Shown here in pieces: positions 25,101 through 36,044 of a DNA stretch of 64,000 bases. The stretch's first letter is position 1. Each line of letters opens with the position of its first letter. The notes beneath the pieces were generated by a model, which did no database searches, was not told the DNA's origin, and worked only from the letters and a program-made list of their open reading frames with translations. The stretch is from Acanthopleura granulata (Eukaryota; Mollusca; Polyplacophora; Chitonida; Chitonidae): the NCBI GenBank assembly GCA_016165875.1, contig JABBOT010000012.1, forward strand, positions 14,883,168 to 14,947,167, written 5' to 3'. The translations under genes and the position numbers were made by a program.

Positions 25101-26947
25101 GAAACTCAAGATGCAAATGTTGTTATGAATATTTTATAAAACTTGTTGAAAATGTTTCTTTCCTTTATTGGAAATAGAAGAAGTAAAAGTAATCTAGCTG
25201 AAGCAAATGAAACTTAAATTCCCAACACCACAAAAATGCACAAGATAAGGTAAAACTTAATTTTCTGAAGTCTGTGTATAGTAAACATACGTGTATTTTG
25301 TGTTTACATACCTTGCATCCAGTCTTAGCTCAGCACACTTTGCCTGAAGTTGATCTTTGGTGAGTTTGTTGATTTCTCCATTGATTAAGGACAGTTTCTT
25401 ATACACTGGATCACTGTACTGGCCATCCCTCACTGGTTCAGGCTTCTGCTGAGAATCAATGATTGAAAAAGGTAACTACCAACAGTTATTCAAGGGTTAA
25501 AAATGTCAATGAGTGTTACTTAACTTATGTCCATTTCTTGATCGTTTGTTATTGGTGTTGAGTGTGGTGTGAGAAATAAAAAAGAAATTTTAAGTTATTA
25601 ATGCTTGAACAGCCAAGCGTATCTTACAAACCAGAGTGAAGGCAAACTATGAGGGAGCACAGCCATGTCAATGTTATGTGAAAAGGATCATGGTTTTCGA
25701 GATCGAAGAGAAGGAGTACCCCAGCTGTTGTTGGGAGTATTGTACTTGTAATGCAGTTTTAGGTCTGACATCTATGCCATACCTGTCATTATATTACATG
25801 ACTACATTTACAGATCGTGTCAGAATAGATATATACCTGGGTACCTTCTCAGCCTGGTTTTCTAGCAAGCCAGATTTTTCAGCTGAGATTAAGGTGATAA
25901 GAAAACAAGGAGTGACCACATTTAGTTGCAATAATATACCTCTCGTTTCTTCAAAGGTAAGCGTTCAAGAGTTACAATGTGTTTTATGATCTAAAATGTC
26001 AGTCTTCTGATTGAGGACTTTCATTGGTATGTATCTTCAAAAATAAGCCATGTAGTCATATCCAAATGCTGATTTACTGGTACCAAAAAATTCACAAGCT
26101 CTTCTTTCCTGTGTTTAGCTTTTTTTTTCTTCACTACATTTCACAGATAACTACAAAACACAGCCTCGAGTATATATGCCAGGGATATTCTGTACAAATT
26201 TTGGATGGTTGTGTGGCTCATTTTTGAACACAGTTAACAACAAAAGTTCTCCATCAGAAGATCGACACTTTAGATCATGAAACATTGAAGCTCTCGTGGC
26301 ACTTACAAAGAAGTAAGAGGTACATTACACAGGAACTATCATCTACTCATGCTTTATCTGGTCACTCCATATATATTACAATGATATGAGAGATCACATG
26401 AGACGTGAGTGGATAAGAGTTCTGGTGGTACATCATTGCAACTAGGACGGCATTTAGAGCAGTCTCAATTTGCAAAATCAAATGCCCAATGTAAAAAGCA
26501 GATTTGGCAGTTGTAAAGTCTACAGCTGTGCCTTTGTTTGTCGCTGGCCCACTTTTCCGATGTTTATTGTGAAAAGGGCAATCTTCAATGAATTGATGTC
26601 AATATCACATAACAGCATACCAAGTTTTTACTATTGCTGCAGATTCTTCAGTTCTACCACATGGCAGCATGTCCAACTCCACAAATCCCTACTTGTCTTT
26701 CCAAATATTAACACAGGCAACTTTCCAGCCTACAAAGACAGAATATGCACTGTTTGTTTACAACGATACCGAACTCACGTGCAGAACCACTCATTGACCA
26801 ATTTTCGTTACATATGATTCGTAAAATTCTCTGACAGTAACTTACCTTAAGCGAAGACACTTCTGTCCCATGCCCATCTCGTTGATTATGTATTGAACTT
26901 AATGGAACTTTAACCTCTTTATCCTCGCAGAATTCAGAAGAAGCCAT
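22156..26947 (-). CDS. ERI1: ERI1-type 3'-5' exoribonuclease (complete, six exons)
   Basis: ERI1 (3'hExo) trims histone mRNA stem-loops, matures the 5.8S rRNA 3' end and degrades siRNA in characterised animals. Exons in transcript order: 26947-26846, 25445-25312, 24982-24766, 23805-23722, 23129-23020, 22663-22156. Together they encode 384 aa in one uninterrupted frame, against 349 for human as I recall. A SAP-type RNA-binding segment (about residues 52-90, INKLTKDQLQAKCAELRLDA) precedes KDVLKKRIKNYYKRKKL. The DEDDh nuclease residues are all visible: D120 and E122 (VIDFEATCEE), D215 (VVATDGPWDM), and H276 and D281 (LHCGRDDARN). The tail after about residue 300 is longer than in human, with a basic patch (KSKKKSPRR) and an acidic stretch (NDSDEEDVEDLL). 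ATG 26945-26947 is the first in-frame ATG in this exon. The intron between exons 5 and 6 uses a GC donor. All key residues are present, so it is probably active. Confidence 0.93.
22664..23019 (-). other. GC-AG intron in ERI1
   Basis: On the - strand exon 5 ends ...ACA GAT GG and the intron starts GCGAGT. The acceptor is TTTCCAG before CCCCTGG. Joining GG to C restores TDGPWDM, the family motif. The nearest GT, four bases further in (GTACTT), would break the frame. Confidence 0.8.
24110..24464. repeat. 71-bp minisatellite, five copies, in an ERI1 intron
   Basis: Unit starts fall at 24110, 24181, 24252, 24323 and 24394, an exact 71-bp period. Each unit contains CTATCGTGAACATCTGAAAC and CCCTAACTATTTACCCCATA. 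The first and last units share CATCCTTCC where the three middle units have CATTCTTCC. It lies between exons 3 and 4 of ERI1. Confidence 0.97.
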
Positions 26948-27194
26948 CGCTGAACCCACAAACCATCAGCGCGCCATTCGCTGATTTTTTTCAACCGATA
27001 CCCTATCCCTTACATCAATAAAAATATGGCGTCTGGTTGAAGCTTCAGGCAAAAATATTGCCTAATTAGCCAGGAATGTAGCCGACGTGATATTCTCAGC
27101 TACAAGTTTTGACATTTCTGAGACACTGTCCTTAATTGGACATTTCAATCGAACTGAATATCTCCCAAAATAATTGCTCTAGGAGACAACCAAA
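26948..27194. promoter_or_regulatory. Probable bidirectional promoter of ERI1 and the LU-type membrane gene
   Basis: Only 247 bp separate the divergent start codons (ERI1 on -, 26947; membrane protein on +, 27195). Two sites fit the YY1 word AAnATGGC: AATATGGCGTC near 27026, and AAAATGGCACC overlapping the downstream start codon. No TATA box is convincing. Upstream non-coding exons on either side cannot be excluded. Confidence 0.5.
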
Positions 27195-30100
27195 ATGGCA
27201 CCGTCTGATGGGATAGTGATGCCGAGCAGGAAAGTCTGGCTTTGTTACGCCGTCTGGAGTGCCTTTCTTTGTTCAAATTGGTGATTACTGCCTCTTTTTC
27301 CAATCATTCTTTCATTGCAGTCATTTTTGTCTCACAGCGGCGCTTTGTTGTTCGAAAGTAGGACTACTCACAATGAAGTACAGCATACATGTCAGACCGT
27401 GTGACTGAAAACTGTCAATGTCAAAACATTCATGTGCTTTTAATTTTAGTTTAACGATTCGCACTCATTTTGCAAACTGCTATCCAGGCCTTTGAAACCC
27501 TCGGGTGACGGTTTTCATCAGTGATAAGGTGACAGTCAACAAGCTAAATTTCTTAATTCCCACCTTTTTTTTTTTATTGATTCTGATATTTACCTGATCT
27601 GTTGAGCAGCATTCCAGCAGCAGCTAGTCGGAATTTCAGTAAAGCGCTCAGGTGGTACTGCTGGACTGTGGCCGTGGAGAACCGAGTTCAAATCCTGGTG
27701 TGACGCACAGAGTAAAAAGCTTAAATCCATTACATTAGTCCTGTGACCAAACAGATTCAAAGAATCATGGGGCTCTGTACTTGTGAATTTAGGTGTGTCT
27801 TGGGAAGGTGGGAATAAGAGGAAGAGTGATGTTGATGATGAAGATGATGGGAGAAGGGAAGGATGTAAGTGGGGAGGAAACAGTTTAACGGGAACAGCAT
27901 TCCAGTCCTTATGCGAGCTGTAGCTGGTTGGAATTTTATTTAGGCTCAGTTGGTAGAATGCTGCACTTCAGTTCAAATCCTTGTGTCCATCAGATATAAC
28001 AAATAAAGCGTCAAAGTTAAAATTGATGAACTTCATCAGTGATAGGAGTTACATAGTCCAAAAACTCTGACTAGAATTACTGTGCATCCATAACAGCGTG
28101 CTATGTTTGACTGGGGCAGTTGTAGAAGCTAACTCTTCTCTTCCCGAGAAGCGTGAGCCGAAGAGGCCAAAGGCCAAGGCCATCACTTTATTATGTCCCT
28201 GAACACGTAGGCCTACACTTGATATATCCTATGTGGAGACCAACGTTACTTTCTTTATAATTGCTATCATTGTCATTATCCAGAATAAAAAATTTTCAAA
28301 AATCCGTACCGATTTCCTGACGGGATTAGTTTAGCTTCATCAAAAGATTTCAAGAATTGTCTTAATTGGCCATCTTTCTTGCCATGGACATTTTAAAAGT
28401 CTGCCCAGAATTCATCATCCTGACAACATTCCAGAAAGTCAAATAATGTGAGACAGTGTAGTGCAGAGCATCAAGAAATAAAATGTTCATGGCAAGAAAA
28501 GCATCCTTTTTCTGACCTGTAATCCTGGCTAGGCTGAAAAGGTACGTTGATGAGTCCGCACATCAGATTTGTCATTGGTAAGTGCACAGGGAGGAATCAC
28601 AGCTGCAGTGGAACCATTGAAAGCTAAATCTGCAACTTCTTTGTCATGTGCCTAGTCGAGCGTGCAAGTTTGTTTACAAGTAGATATGAATTTTGTTCAT
28701 AATAAATAATAATATATAAAATATATAATAAATGAATAAATATATTTATGTATATTTTCATTTAATTATTTATATATTTGAATGTTGTTTAAACTGGGAA
28801 TTTACAGATTTCCGTGCTTATTGTTCATGGGACATTAGTGATAAGTGGTTGAGAGCACATGTTTGGCCCTTTAAATGGGCAGTCTTGTGATAGTTGAAAA
28901 TGATGTTCCTGCTAACAATACTGCATGCAAGTCTGTGTGTCATACATGGGAAAGTTTGTTAGTAACTTGCTGAAGGTCGATGGTTTACCCCAGTTTCCTC
29001 TGCTCGCAAAAATGATCAACATAATATTAATGAAAAGTCCTTGAGTATCATGCTCTGTGGTTGAGGGGGCTAGCGCGCCAGCTAGCGACCCAGGTGTCTC
29101 CCACTAATGTGGTTGCTGTGAGTTCAAGTCTTTTTCATACTGGCTTCCTCTCTTGCTGTACTTGAGAAGGTCTGCCCGCAAACAGCCGATGGTCGTGGGT
29201 TTCTCCTGTGCTCTGCCTTGTTTCATCCCACCATAGTGCTGGCGGCCGTCATATGAGTGAAATATTCTTGAGTGTGGTGTAAAACACCAATCAAATAAAT
29301 AAAAGTGCGTATTATGGCATTAATCAAATTACATGTAAATATACAAATCCTTTTTCTGTTGCAGGGTGTTAGCAGACATGTCCTGCATGATTGGAAACCT
29401 AGACTCCCGGGAGTTAATGAAAGAGTATTCCTGTAGTGACTATGCAAACAGAGAAGAGATTGAGCGAACACACCAGGAACATGCTGGTGCTGAGCCTGGG
29501 CACTACAGCACTGTGCACCATGCTGGTGTCAAAAACTCAAGCTCAAAGGAACACTTGACATTCATATCGCCGCCAAATATATCTGTGGCTCTGCTCCCAA
29601 AGATAGAGATCACGCATTGCTATGTGTTCAAATATCAACTGGTGAAGATGCTAGAGGAGAAGGGCCATCCTCTAAGAGAGGTGTCCATCCATGCTAACTT
29701 CTCTTGTGACTATCAGAACCTATGTCAGAATCAACCTCTGGCCACAGGTATACAGGTAAATCAGTAAAATTGGATTGTCAAGAAACAACATGGATATAAG
29801 CGGAATCGGTCTCAACTAAAGAATGAACTAGGAATTGTTCATTGTAGCGGCTGAATATTTTGGGGGTTAAATTACGATGTACTACTCTCCACAAGAGAAG
29901 TCAGTGTGGCTGAAATTGAATGCTAACCATTTCACAACATTCATATTTTCATTAAAAAGATTCTGTAGTTCATATTAGATGCCTACTACATCATCCATGT
30001 CGTACTTGTATGTTTTGTATCTCATTAGTGTTTCAGTCCTCTCACCCAACAGGCTGTTGTAGAACTAATTTAAAAAAAAAAATACAACTTTTCTTTCTAA

Positions 30101-33100
30101 CCTAAACCACGGGTTGCGATTCTTCCCACCTTTTTCATGCAAAATTTCCCCTAAAACTAATAAACTTACTTTGTTTGATTTTTTATGTGTTTTCCATTTA
30201 CTGCAAAAGATTGAAAATTTCTTTTGCTTATATGTGTATGCCTTTTTCAAACAGATAAGGTACAACGGCATTGATGGTGAGCTGTTCTGCTGTAAGGAGG
30301 ATAACTGTAACAAAGAGGATGCTGTCAGAGATATCCCCCCGAGACAACAGCTGTGTTACAATGCCTCCAATGATGGCACCTCCAAAAAGGGTAAGTCCTT
30401 CAGCACTTTATCAGCTTAAAGTATCAGACTAGTGTTTCTTAAAAGAACAGATCACATTTTCAGAAAGGATGCATTACCTGAAAGGCAATTTCGTGCTGAT
30501 TCCAAGTATTGTCTTCATTATTGTTTGGCATTTTTTTATGTTGGACTTTTTGAACCATATTGAAACACAGTGACATCACTGATTCTTTTTTTGTTGCTTA
30601 ACATACTGTAACTGTTGTGTTTCGGCATTAAATACAGATGTTGGTGTTGTACTACATACATATTCACGTAGAACGTAGAATCAGCAAGAAATTTCTTTTC
30701 AGATGATGCATGCTTTATAAAAATGTGGTCTGTTTTTTAAACAACATGTTTTTCATGCATTGACAATTGCTTTAAACTGTGTTTTGCAAAAGAACAAGTT
30801 AGGGTACTAGCCTTCATCAACCTCATTTAAATTAGGCCTGTTATTACTGCACTGGATGCTTACTAGAGAAGCCTAACTTCTTCCCAAAATAGTTTTCCAG
30901 ATATTCCAAAATTTCGAGATCAGAATTAGATTGTATATTTTGGGTTTGTGTATTTATTTGTGAGTAGAAAAGAACTCCTCGTACTGAGGAATAGGACATT
31001 TGTCAACCTGCTTCATTTTCTTGTCGGACAGAACAGTGAACTACACAACAGCGTTTGTTAACCATTTTGAGTGAAAAAAAATGTGTATTCTGATGCATAG
31101 AAGAATGCTATTACCGCCGTGTAATAACTTATAGATCGCATAGACATTCAGGCTATTCAACTAGGTCTCATTTATGATACACTGCTTTTGCACGACAAAA
31201 ACTGATCTTGTTATTTAAGTTTGCTGTCACCTGACAAGGGAGGTAATTCAGTGCTGGACTATTGGGATGCACTGAAAATGAATGTTGTCAAGGAATGCTT
31301 TTCTAAGTTGTCCTTCTTGTGTATGATTTTGCTTTACTTTCCAGTATCTGAAAAACTGTTGGGTCAATTTTTACAAGATTACATGTACACATGTGAGTTT
31401 GCCAATCAGAGGATTTGATGAGTTCTTGAGATGTGTTGATAGTGGTCAGCACAAATGACCTTGGTCCAATTCCTCTGCTTCTGGTTTGGCATGTCTGGGA
31501 TAATGCGCCCGTAAACTGTAGTTATTTTTTCATGTGTTTGACTCCCATTGATATGGGTGAGATATTGCTTATGTGGTATTTAACCACGATTATTCATTCA
31601 TTCATATGTTTGATTGTTATCAAGGTTTTTCATGTAACTCCAAAACTACACGCACTGAGCCAAATTACATGTAAATCAAAGGTGAATTGTCCCGATCCTA
31701 TTTTTTGATCAACTGAGACAGTCCATATTCAAACTTCTTGACCAGGGTAAGGATGAAGTGTACACCTCATCAATACGTGAGACTGAGGTGCACATGAGGC
31801 ATGTACACTGCGCATGCACCACATCTACATCTCCTACCAAGATTTACACCTCTTTTCTATAAACTACAAAGAGGCATACACATGTATGTATGTGATTCTA
31901 ATCATCTGGCTTAGTGTCTCTTTGTTTTTACCTTACTCCAAGTCTGACTTGTGTGCCTGGTTATCCGCAGCTGCCCTGGACTACTGCACCAAGCCTGACA
32001 CCCGCTGTGCCCGAGCCCGCCGCACAGACCCAGGCAAAGAGGAGGAGCTGTACTTCTGTGATAACCTGCACCACTGTCAGAACCACAGCCTCACAGTCAA
32101 CGACACAGCGGCAGAAATGTGCAAAATGGTAAAGTTTTCTTTTTGTTAATATATACGTGTATGTATGTTTAAGTAGTGTTTTTTCAGAAAAATTCTTCAC
32201 TTGTGCAAGAACGGTTAGGTTTATGGATGGAGACAGTTGGAGTACTGGAAGGAAAGAACTCCCCTCTCCTCGTGACAACAAAATCCTTCTGAATTAAATT
32301 TGGGGCTTAGGAGAAATGGTTATTTTACATTAAAAGGTCTGCTGTAAACCAGTATAGCCTGTGATACAGCTAGGCACAGGCAGGAGCAGGTTCCAGTATG
32401 GTGTACACTAGCGGTCAGATGAACTTGAGTTGTACTCTATTTGATCTAAAATTTCACCTAAAATAGGGCTTTCTTAGATCATTAGGACTTATCTGATTAA
32501 GAATCAGGCAAAAAGAGCTACTTGGTCATGGACAAATATTTTAGTTAGCTCCAAAACATCCTGTATACAGTATATTTGGATTGTGTCTTAATATCATATG
32601 AATGCCAGGCTTGATTTTATAATAGTCATTTTTTACATGGGCAACAAATTGTGTGCTGTTTAATGTTTAAATCTTGGAGATAAATATTCATCTTCGTATG
32701 AATCTAACCTAATCATTTATGAAGGCATAATGAACGAATAGTTTCATGTGTAATCTGCTAATTAGTTTATACCCTAATTTCGTAATTTCTATGGTCCGCC
32801 ATCGTATTAGTGAAATATTCTTGAGTACAGCATAAAAAACACCAATCAAATAAACAAATAGATTTACTTGAACTTAAATATCTAGTGGTATTTTTGTCCT
32901 TAACTTAGGCTGAAAGGTAATTTGTAACAGAGCAAAACAGCAAAGACCATATTTGGAATCAGCTTGAAATTGCCTTTCAGATGATGTGTACTTCTAAAAC
33001 GGTGGTCTGTTCTTTTAACTACAAATTGATTTGCAAGCAATCATATACCATGGCTGGGGACCTCAATGGCTGAGGGAGGGTTGGCGGGGGGTAATGATCT

Positions 33101-36031
33101 CTCACAAATGCAGTCACTGTGGCCTGTTCTTTTAACTACAAAACTGATTTGCAAGCAACCATATACCATGGCTAGGGACCTCAATGGCTGAGGGAGGTGT
33201 GGGGGGGGGGGGGGTAGCACACTAGCTCAGGGTAATGACCTCTTACCAATGCAGTCAATGTGAGTTAAAGTCCAGCTCATCCTGTAGATGATCATGGAAT
33301 TCCTCTGCCTGGTTTCCTCCCACCATAAGGCTGGTCGCTGTCATGTAAATGAAATATTCTTGAGTGACAACATAAAACACCAAGCAAATAAATGAAATAA
33401 ATAAATACTATGGCTCGTGTTATTGTATGGCGCTGTTTATCAGCCTGCAAACCTTTTTGGTGTTACCATGGAAACCCTTTGCTTAGTGCTATGATATTTG
33501 TTCCCTTTTTGTCTCTACCACTAGAGCAGAGCCCTTATGTAAACAATCCACATGACTTAAAAATTTATTGAGTGATGTCCCGTTTTGTGATATAGTGGTT
33601 TTTTATGCCAGTGCTCTTTTTAAAGATTGGTCTGCTAGCACAGTGCAATGACCCAGGAGCCTCTCACCAATGCATTAGCTGTGAGTTGAAGTCAAGCTTA
33701 TGCTGGCTTCCTCTCTAGCTGAACTTGGGAATGTCTACCAGTCTGTTGTGGGTTTCTCCCAGGTCCCTCCTGGTTTCCTCCCACCACATTGCTGGCCGCT
33801 GTCATATAAGTGAAATGCTCTTAAGTACAATTTAAAACATCTGTCAAATAAATAGATAAATCTTCTTTTTAAAGAAGTGCTTCACTTCAGAGTTAGAAAT
33901 AGGATGGTCTTGTGCATTTAGATCATCAACACCAAAGCTGATGGCAGAACCTCTCATTGTCATGACAAGGGAGCTCTGTGGCCAAGGAGGTTAGGCCGCC
34001 AACTTGGCGTTATGATCCAGGCGCCTCCCATGACAGGTGTATCTTGAAGTTTGGTTTTTGTTGTTTGCTTTTTTTCTCCTTTATCTCTCTGGGGAATGAA
34101 AGTACAAATGATTTTTGGTCACATCACCGGACTCTTCATGATAACTGTATGGGCTAGTCTCATAGATTTGTAAGTTTGACTCGCAATCAGTCAGCTTCAG
34201 CAGTTGAGTGATTAGTGATTCCTATCTGTCTGCCCTAAGGCAGGTTCTGCTTGTATAATCACCAGGTGTGCTTCAGAAATCTGCCGCCAGGTTAAGGATC
34301 TCATTCTTTCAATAATGAACATCAGAGAATAGTGCATCATGATTTTTGCGTGCAAGCTGCTACATGATTTGTCATCTTTTTTCCCCCCACATGAATTATT
34401 GACGCAGTATGTCTGGTGTGCACATGGATTGTTCATAAATATGCTCCTATATCAGTTACCTGCAAATAAATTAGTTACTGCCATTGCTGTACTTTGGACT
34501 GACTGCTATGAATGTTTTACACCTGTGGCATTGAGATTTTTGCTGCAGTCGGTTAGCACATAGTGCATTAGTTTCATTCGGTGATAATGCCCAGACGGTA
34601 TTCTGTTTATTATGCAAGACAGACAGTATGTATGGTACAAGACAATCTGTCCTGCTGGGGGGGGGGGGGGTATAGCTGATTGATTGATGTAAATATGATT
34701 TGAGGTAAAGTTTGGAAGTCATTAGGACATGTTTGATATTGTGATGACTGCTTTTATCTCATGTCAGTGAGCTGATCATATTTCATCACTTAAAGCAGCT
34801 TAGATATACTTTGTAAAGTAAATGTTAGAAATACATGTGTCACATCGGTTTAAGATGTCACCACAGAAGTCCACAATGGAACAAAATTTTGTCAAAAATT
34901 AATGAAATAGCCTAAAAGCCTAACATGATTTGTAGCTTGTCATGGTGAAGCCATGTTACAAAAACTCACACCTCATCTGTTACCTGTCATGATTTGGCAG
35001 ACTGTTTTGTGATGGACTGACAGAGGGAGGGGTAAATGTATATTCTCCTCTGGTACCAGTAAGGGAGTACTGGTAGTAATACACAGATGGTACCATCTGA
35101 CTTGGTGTGGTATTGATGATCAAATACACAGTCCTGTTTCAGTCTCTTGAGTGAAACAGTTTTTCAGATACTGTTTTGATATAAAATGAAAGAAACCTCA
35201 ACTCATACCAAAATTTGACCTAACTTGTTTTCAGGCTTCTGCTCTGGTGTTTATTTATTTATTTGATTGGTGTTTTATGCCCTACTCAAGAATATTTGAC
35301 TTATATGACGGCGGCTAGCATTATGGTGGGAGGAAACCGGGCAAAGCCTGAGGGGAGGAAACCCACGACCATCTGCAGGTTGCTGGCAGACCTTCCCATG
35401 TACAGCCGGAGAGGAGTCCAGCTGGACTTGAACTTACAGCAACGGCATTGGTGGGATGCACAGTGTCATTACGTTGCGCTAACACTCTCGGCCATGGAGG
35501 CTCCTCTGCTCTGGTGGTATAGACCTTTTATATATGTATCTCCAAGTGAAACCGTTATGTGCATGTAGTGGTATTGCCAAAAAGTATATGGGCGAACAGC
35601 TGGACAGACAGTACTAATGCAAAATTGGTGCACATACCTGTGTGTTTAGAGAAACACTGCAGTTGTTAGAATTCTTCATTAATTTTTTACTTATGGTGTT
35701 ATAGGTTAACATTGGAGCAAAGGAAATAGAGCTGTGCTGTTGTTCAAGGAACAAATGCTATGTGCCTGACTGGTTGAACGATGAGAATACACCAGTGAAC
35801 ACTGACAGTCCTTCAGCGACGACGACGACATCCCCTGGTTTGAGCTGGATGTTTATTGGAGGGATGATCCTCACAGCCCTGGTCAGTGCGGCCATCATCA
35901 GCGTGATCGGGATGGGAATTCGTCACTGTCGTCGCGGGGCTCGCGACAATATCATGACCCTGACATACACCAGGCTGACAGTGAGTGTTCCTGAACCGGG
36001 GAAGGAAGATGTGCAGATGCTGCTGGAGTGA
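27195..36031 (+). CDS. Cysteine-rich LU/three-finger-like single-pass membrane protein (complete, five exons)
   Basis: No orthologue recognised. Exons 27195-27280, 29365-29755, 30255-30390, 31971-32128 and 35705-36031 join in frame to give 365 aa. A signal peptide covers residues 1-32 (hydrophobic core WLCYAVWSAFLCSNWVLA, likely cut before DMSC). The predicted ectodomain has 18 cysteines and five N-glycosylation sequons. CCKEDNCN (171-178) is the CCx4CN cysteine box of Ly6/uPAR domains and TGF-beta-family receptor ectodomains. A second unit runs from QQLCYNAS to CCCSRNKCY (about 268-276). A Thr/Pro/Ser stalk (285-303) leads to a transmembrane segment (304-329), a basic stop-transfer (RHCRRGAR) and a 36-residue tail with no kinase. 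The tail has YTRL (YxxPhi) and a terminal LLE. The first ATG has a good context (ACCAAAATGG); M9 is an alternative start. A cell-surface receptor or co-receptor is plausible, ligand unknown. Confidence 0.85.
27610..28060 (+). mobile_element. Two tandem tRNA-headed SINE-like units
   Basis: CATTCCAG...GTCGGAATTTCAG at 27610 recurs as CATTCCAG...GTTGGAATTTTA at 27898 (288-bp period). Each is followed by an A-box-like GCTCAG(G/T)TGGTA and a B-box-like GTTCAAATCC. These are pol III promoter words in a third SINE type, distinct from families 1 and 2. They lie in intron 1 of the membrane-protein gene. Confidence 0.55.
29050..29310 (+). mobile_element. tRNA-derived SINE family 1, near full length
   Basis: Degraded A box (CTCTGTGGTTGAGG), B box GTGAGTTCAAGTC (29118-29130), core CCCACCATAGTGCTGGCGGCC, 3' end TGTAAAACACCAATC and AAAT tail. 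It ends 55 bp before exon 2 of the membrane-protein gene. Confidence 0.85.
30437..30741. mobile_element. MITE-like element with ~60-bp inverted termini
   Basis: The left end 30437-30502 and the reverse complement of 30676-30741 align with roughly 80% identity by eye. Shared words are CCACATTTT / TCACATTTT, ATGCAT, CTGAAA and TTGCTGATTC / GTGCTGATTC. The interior of about 170 bp has no coding capacity. It lies in intron 3 of the membrane-protein gene. Confidence 0.65.
31440..31612 (+). mobile_element. Possible SINE remnant with ATTC tail
   Basis: The 3' part reads TTGACTCCCATTGATATGGG, then GATATTGCTTATG, TTTAACCACG and an (ATTC)n-type end at 31593-31605. This resembles the body-plus-tail layout of a SINE, but no head is seen and no second copy is in the window. 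Confidence 0.3.
32790..32862 (+). mobile_element. SINE family 1, 3' fragment
   Basis: Only the last ~70 bp remain: CCGCCATCGTATTAGTGAAA, TATTCTTGAGTACAGC, AACACCAATCAAAT and an AAAC/AAAT tail. Confidence 0.8.
32909..33018. mobile_element. Shortened relative of the 30437-30741 MITE
   Basis: GAATCAGCTTGAAATTGCCT, TTCAGATGATG and GGTGGTCTGTTCTTTT match the right terminus of the 30.4-kb element. GGCTGAAAGGTAATTTGTAA just upstream resembles its left terminus, so most of the interior is missing. Confidence 0.5.
33003..33199. repeat. 117-bp direct duplication across a MITE/SINE junction
   Basis: 33003-33119 is repeated, truncated, from 33120 to about 33199. Both have CTGTTCTTTTAACTACAAA, GATTTGCAAGCAA(T/C)CATAT and GACCTCAATGGCTGAGGGAG. 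The second copy runs into a long G tract and the rest of a SINE. Confidence 0.85.
33176..33412 (+). mobile_element. SINE family 1 copy
   Basis: The head CAATGGCTGAGG is interrupted by a run of about 13 G (33199-33213). Then come TAATGACCTCTTACCAATGC, the B-box remnant GAGTTAAAGTCC, the core TTTCCTCCCACCATAAGGCT, the 3' end AACATAAAACACCAAGC and an AAAT tail. Part of the body is deleted. Confidence 0.8.
33630..33870 (+). mobile_element. SINE family 1 copy
   Basis: GACCCAGGAGCCTCTCACCA, the B-box-like GAGTTGAAGTC, the core TTTCCTCCCACCACATTGCT, TCATATAAGTGAAATG and the tail AAATAAATAGATAAAT. The tRNA head is degraded. Confidence 0.85.
33968..34040 (+). mobile_element. SINE family 1, 5' fragment
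   Basis: Only the head remains: GAGCTCTGTGGCCAAGGAGG (A-box region) to ATGATCCAGGCGCCTCCCAT. It breaks off before the B box. Confidence 0.7.
35250..35508 (-). mobile_element. SINE family 1, full length
   Basis: The + strand shows the inverted order: AAAT tail complement, GATTGGTGTTTTATGCC, the core TATGGTGGGAGGAAACCGGG, GGACTTGAACT (B-box complement) and GCCATGGAGGC at the head. It lies in the last intron of the membrane-protein gene, 197 bp before the final exon. Confidence 0.88.
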
Positions 36032-36044
36032 GTGTGTGTCACAG

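Noticed and set aside
25636..26817. ORFs of 60-117 codons between ERI1 exons
   Set aside because: They are intronic on the opposite strand, with no recognisable family or splice context.
31914..32281. ORFs in other frames across 31.9-32.3 kb
   Set aside because: They overlap exon 4 of the membrane-protein gene, whose frame and splice sites are supported.
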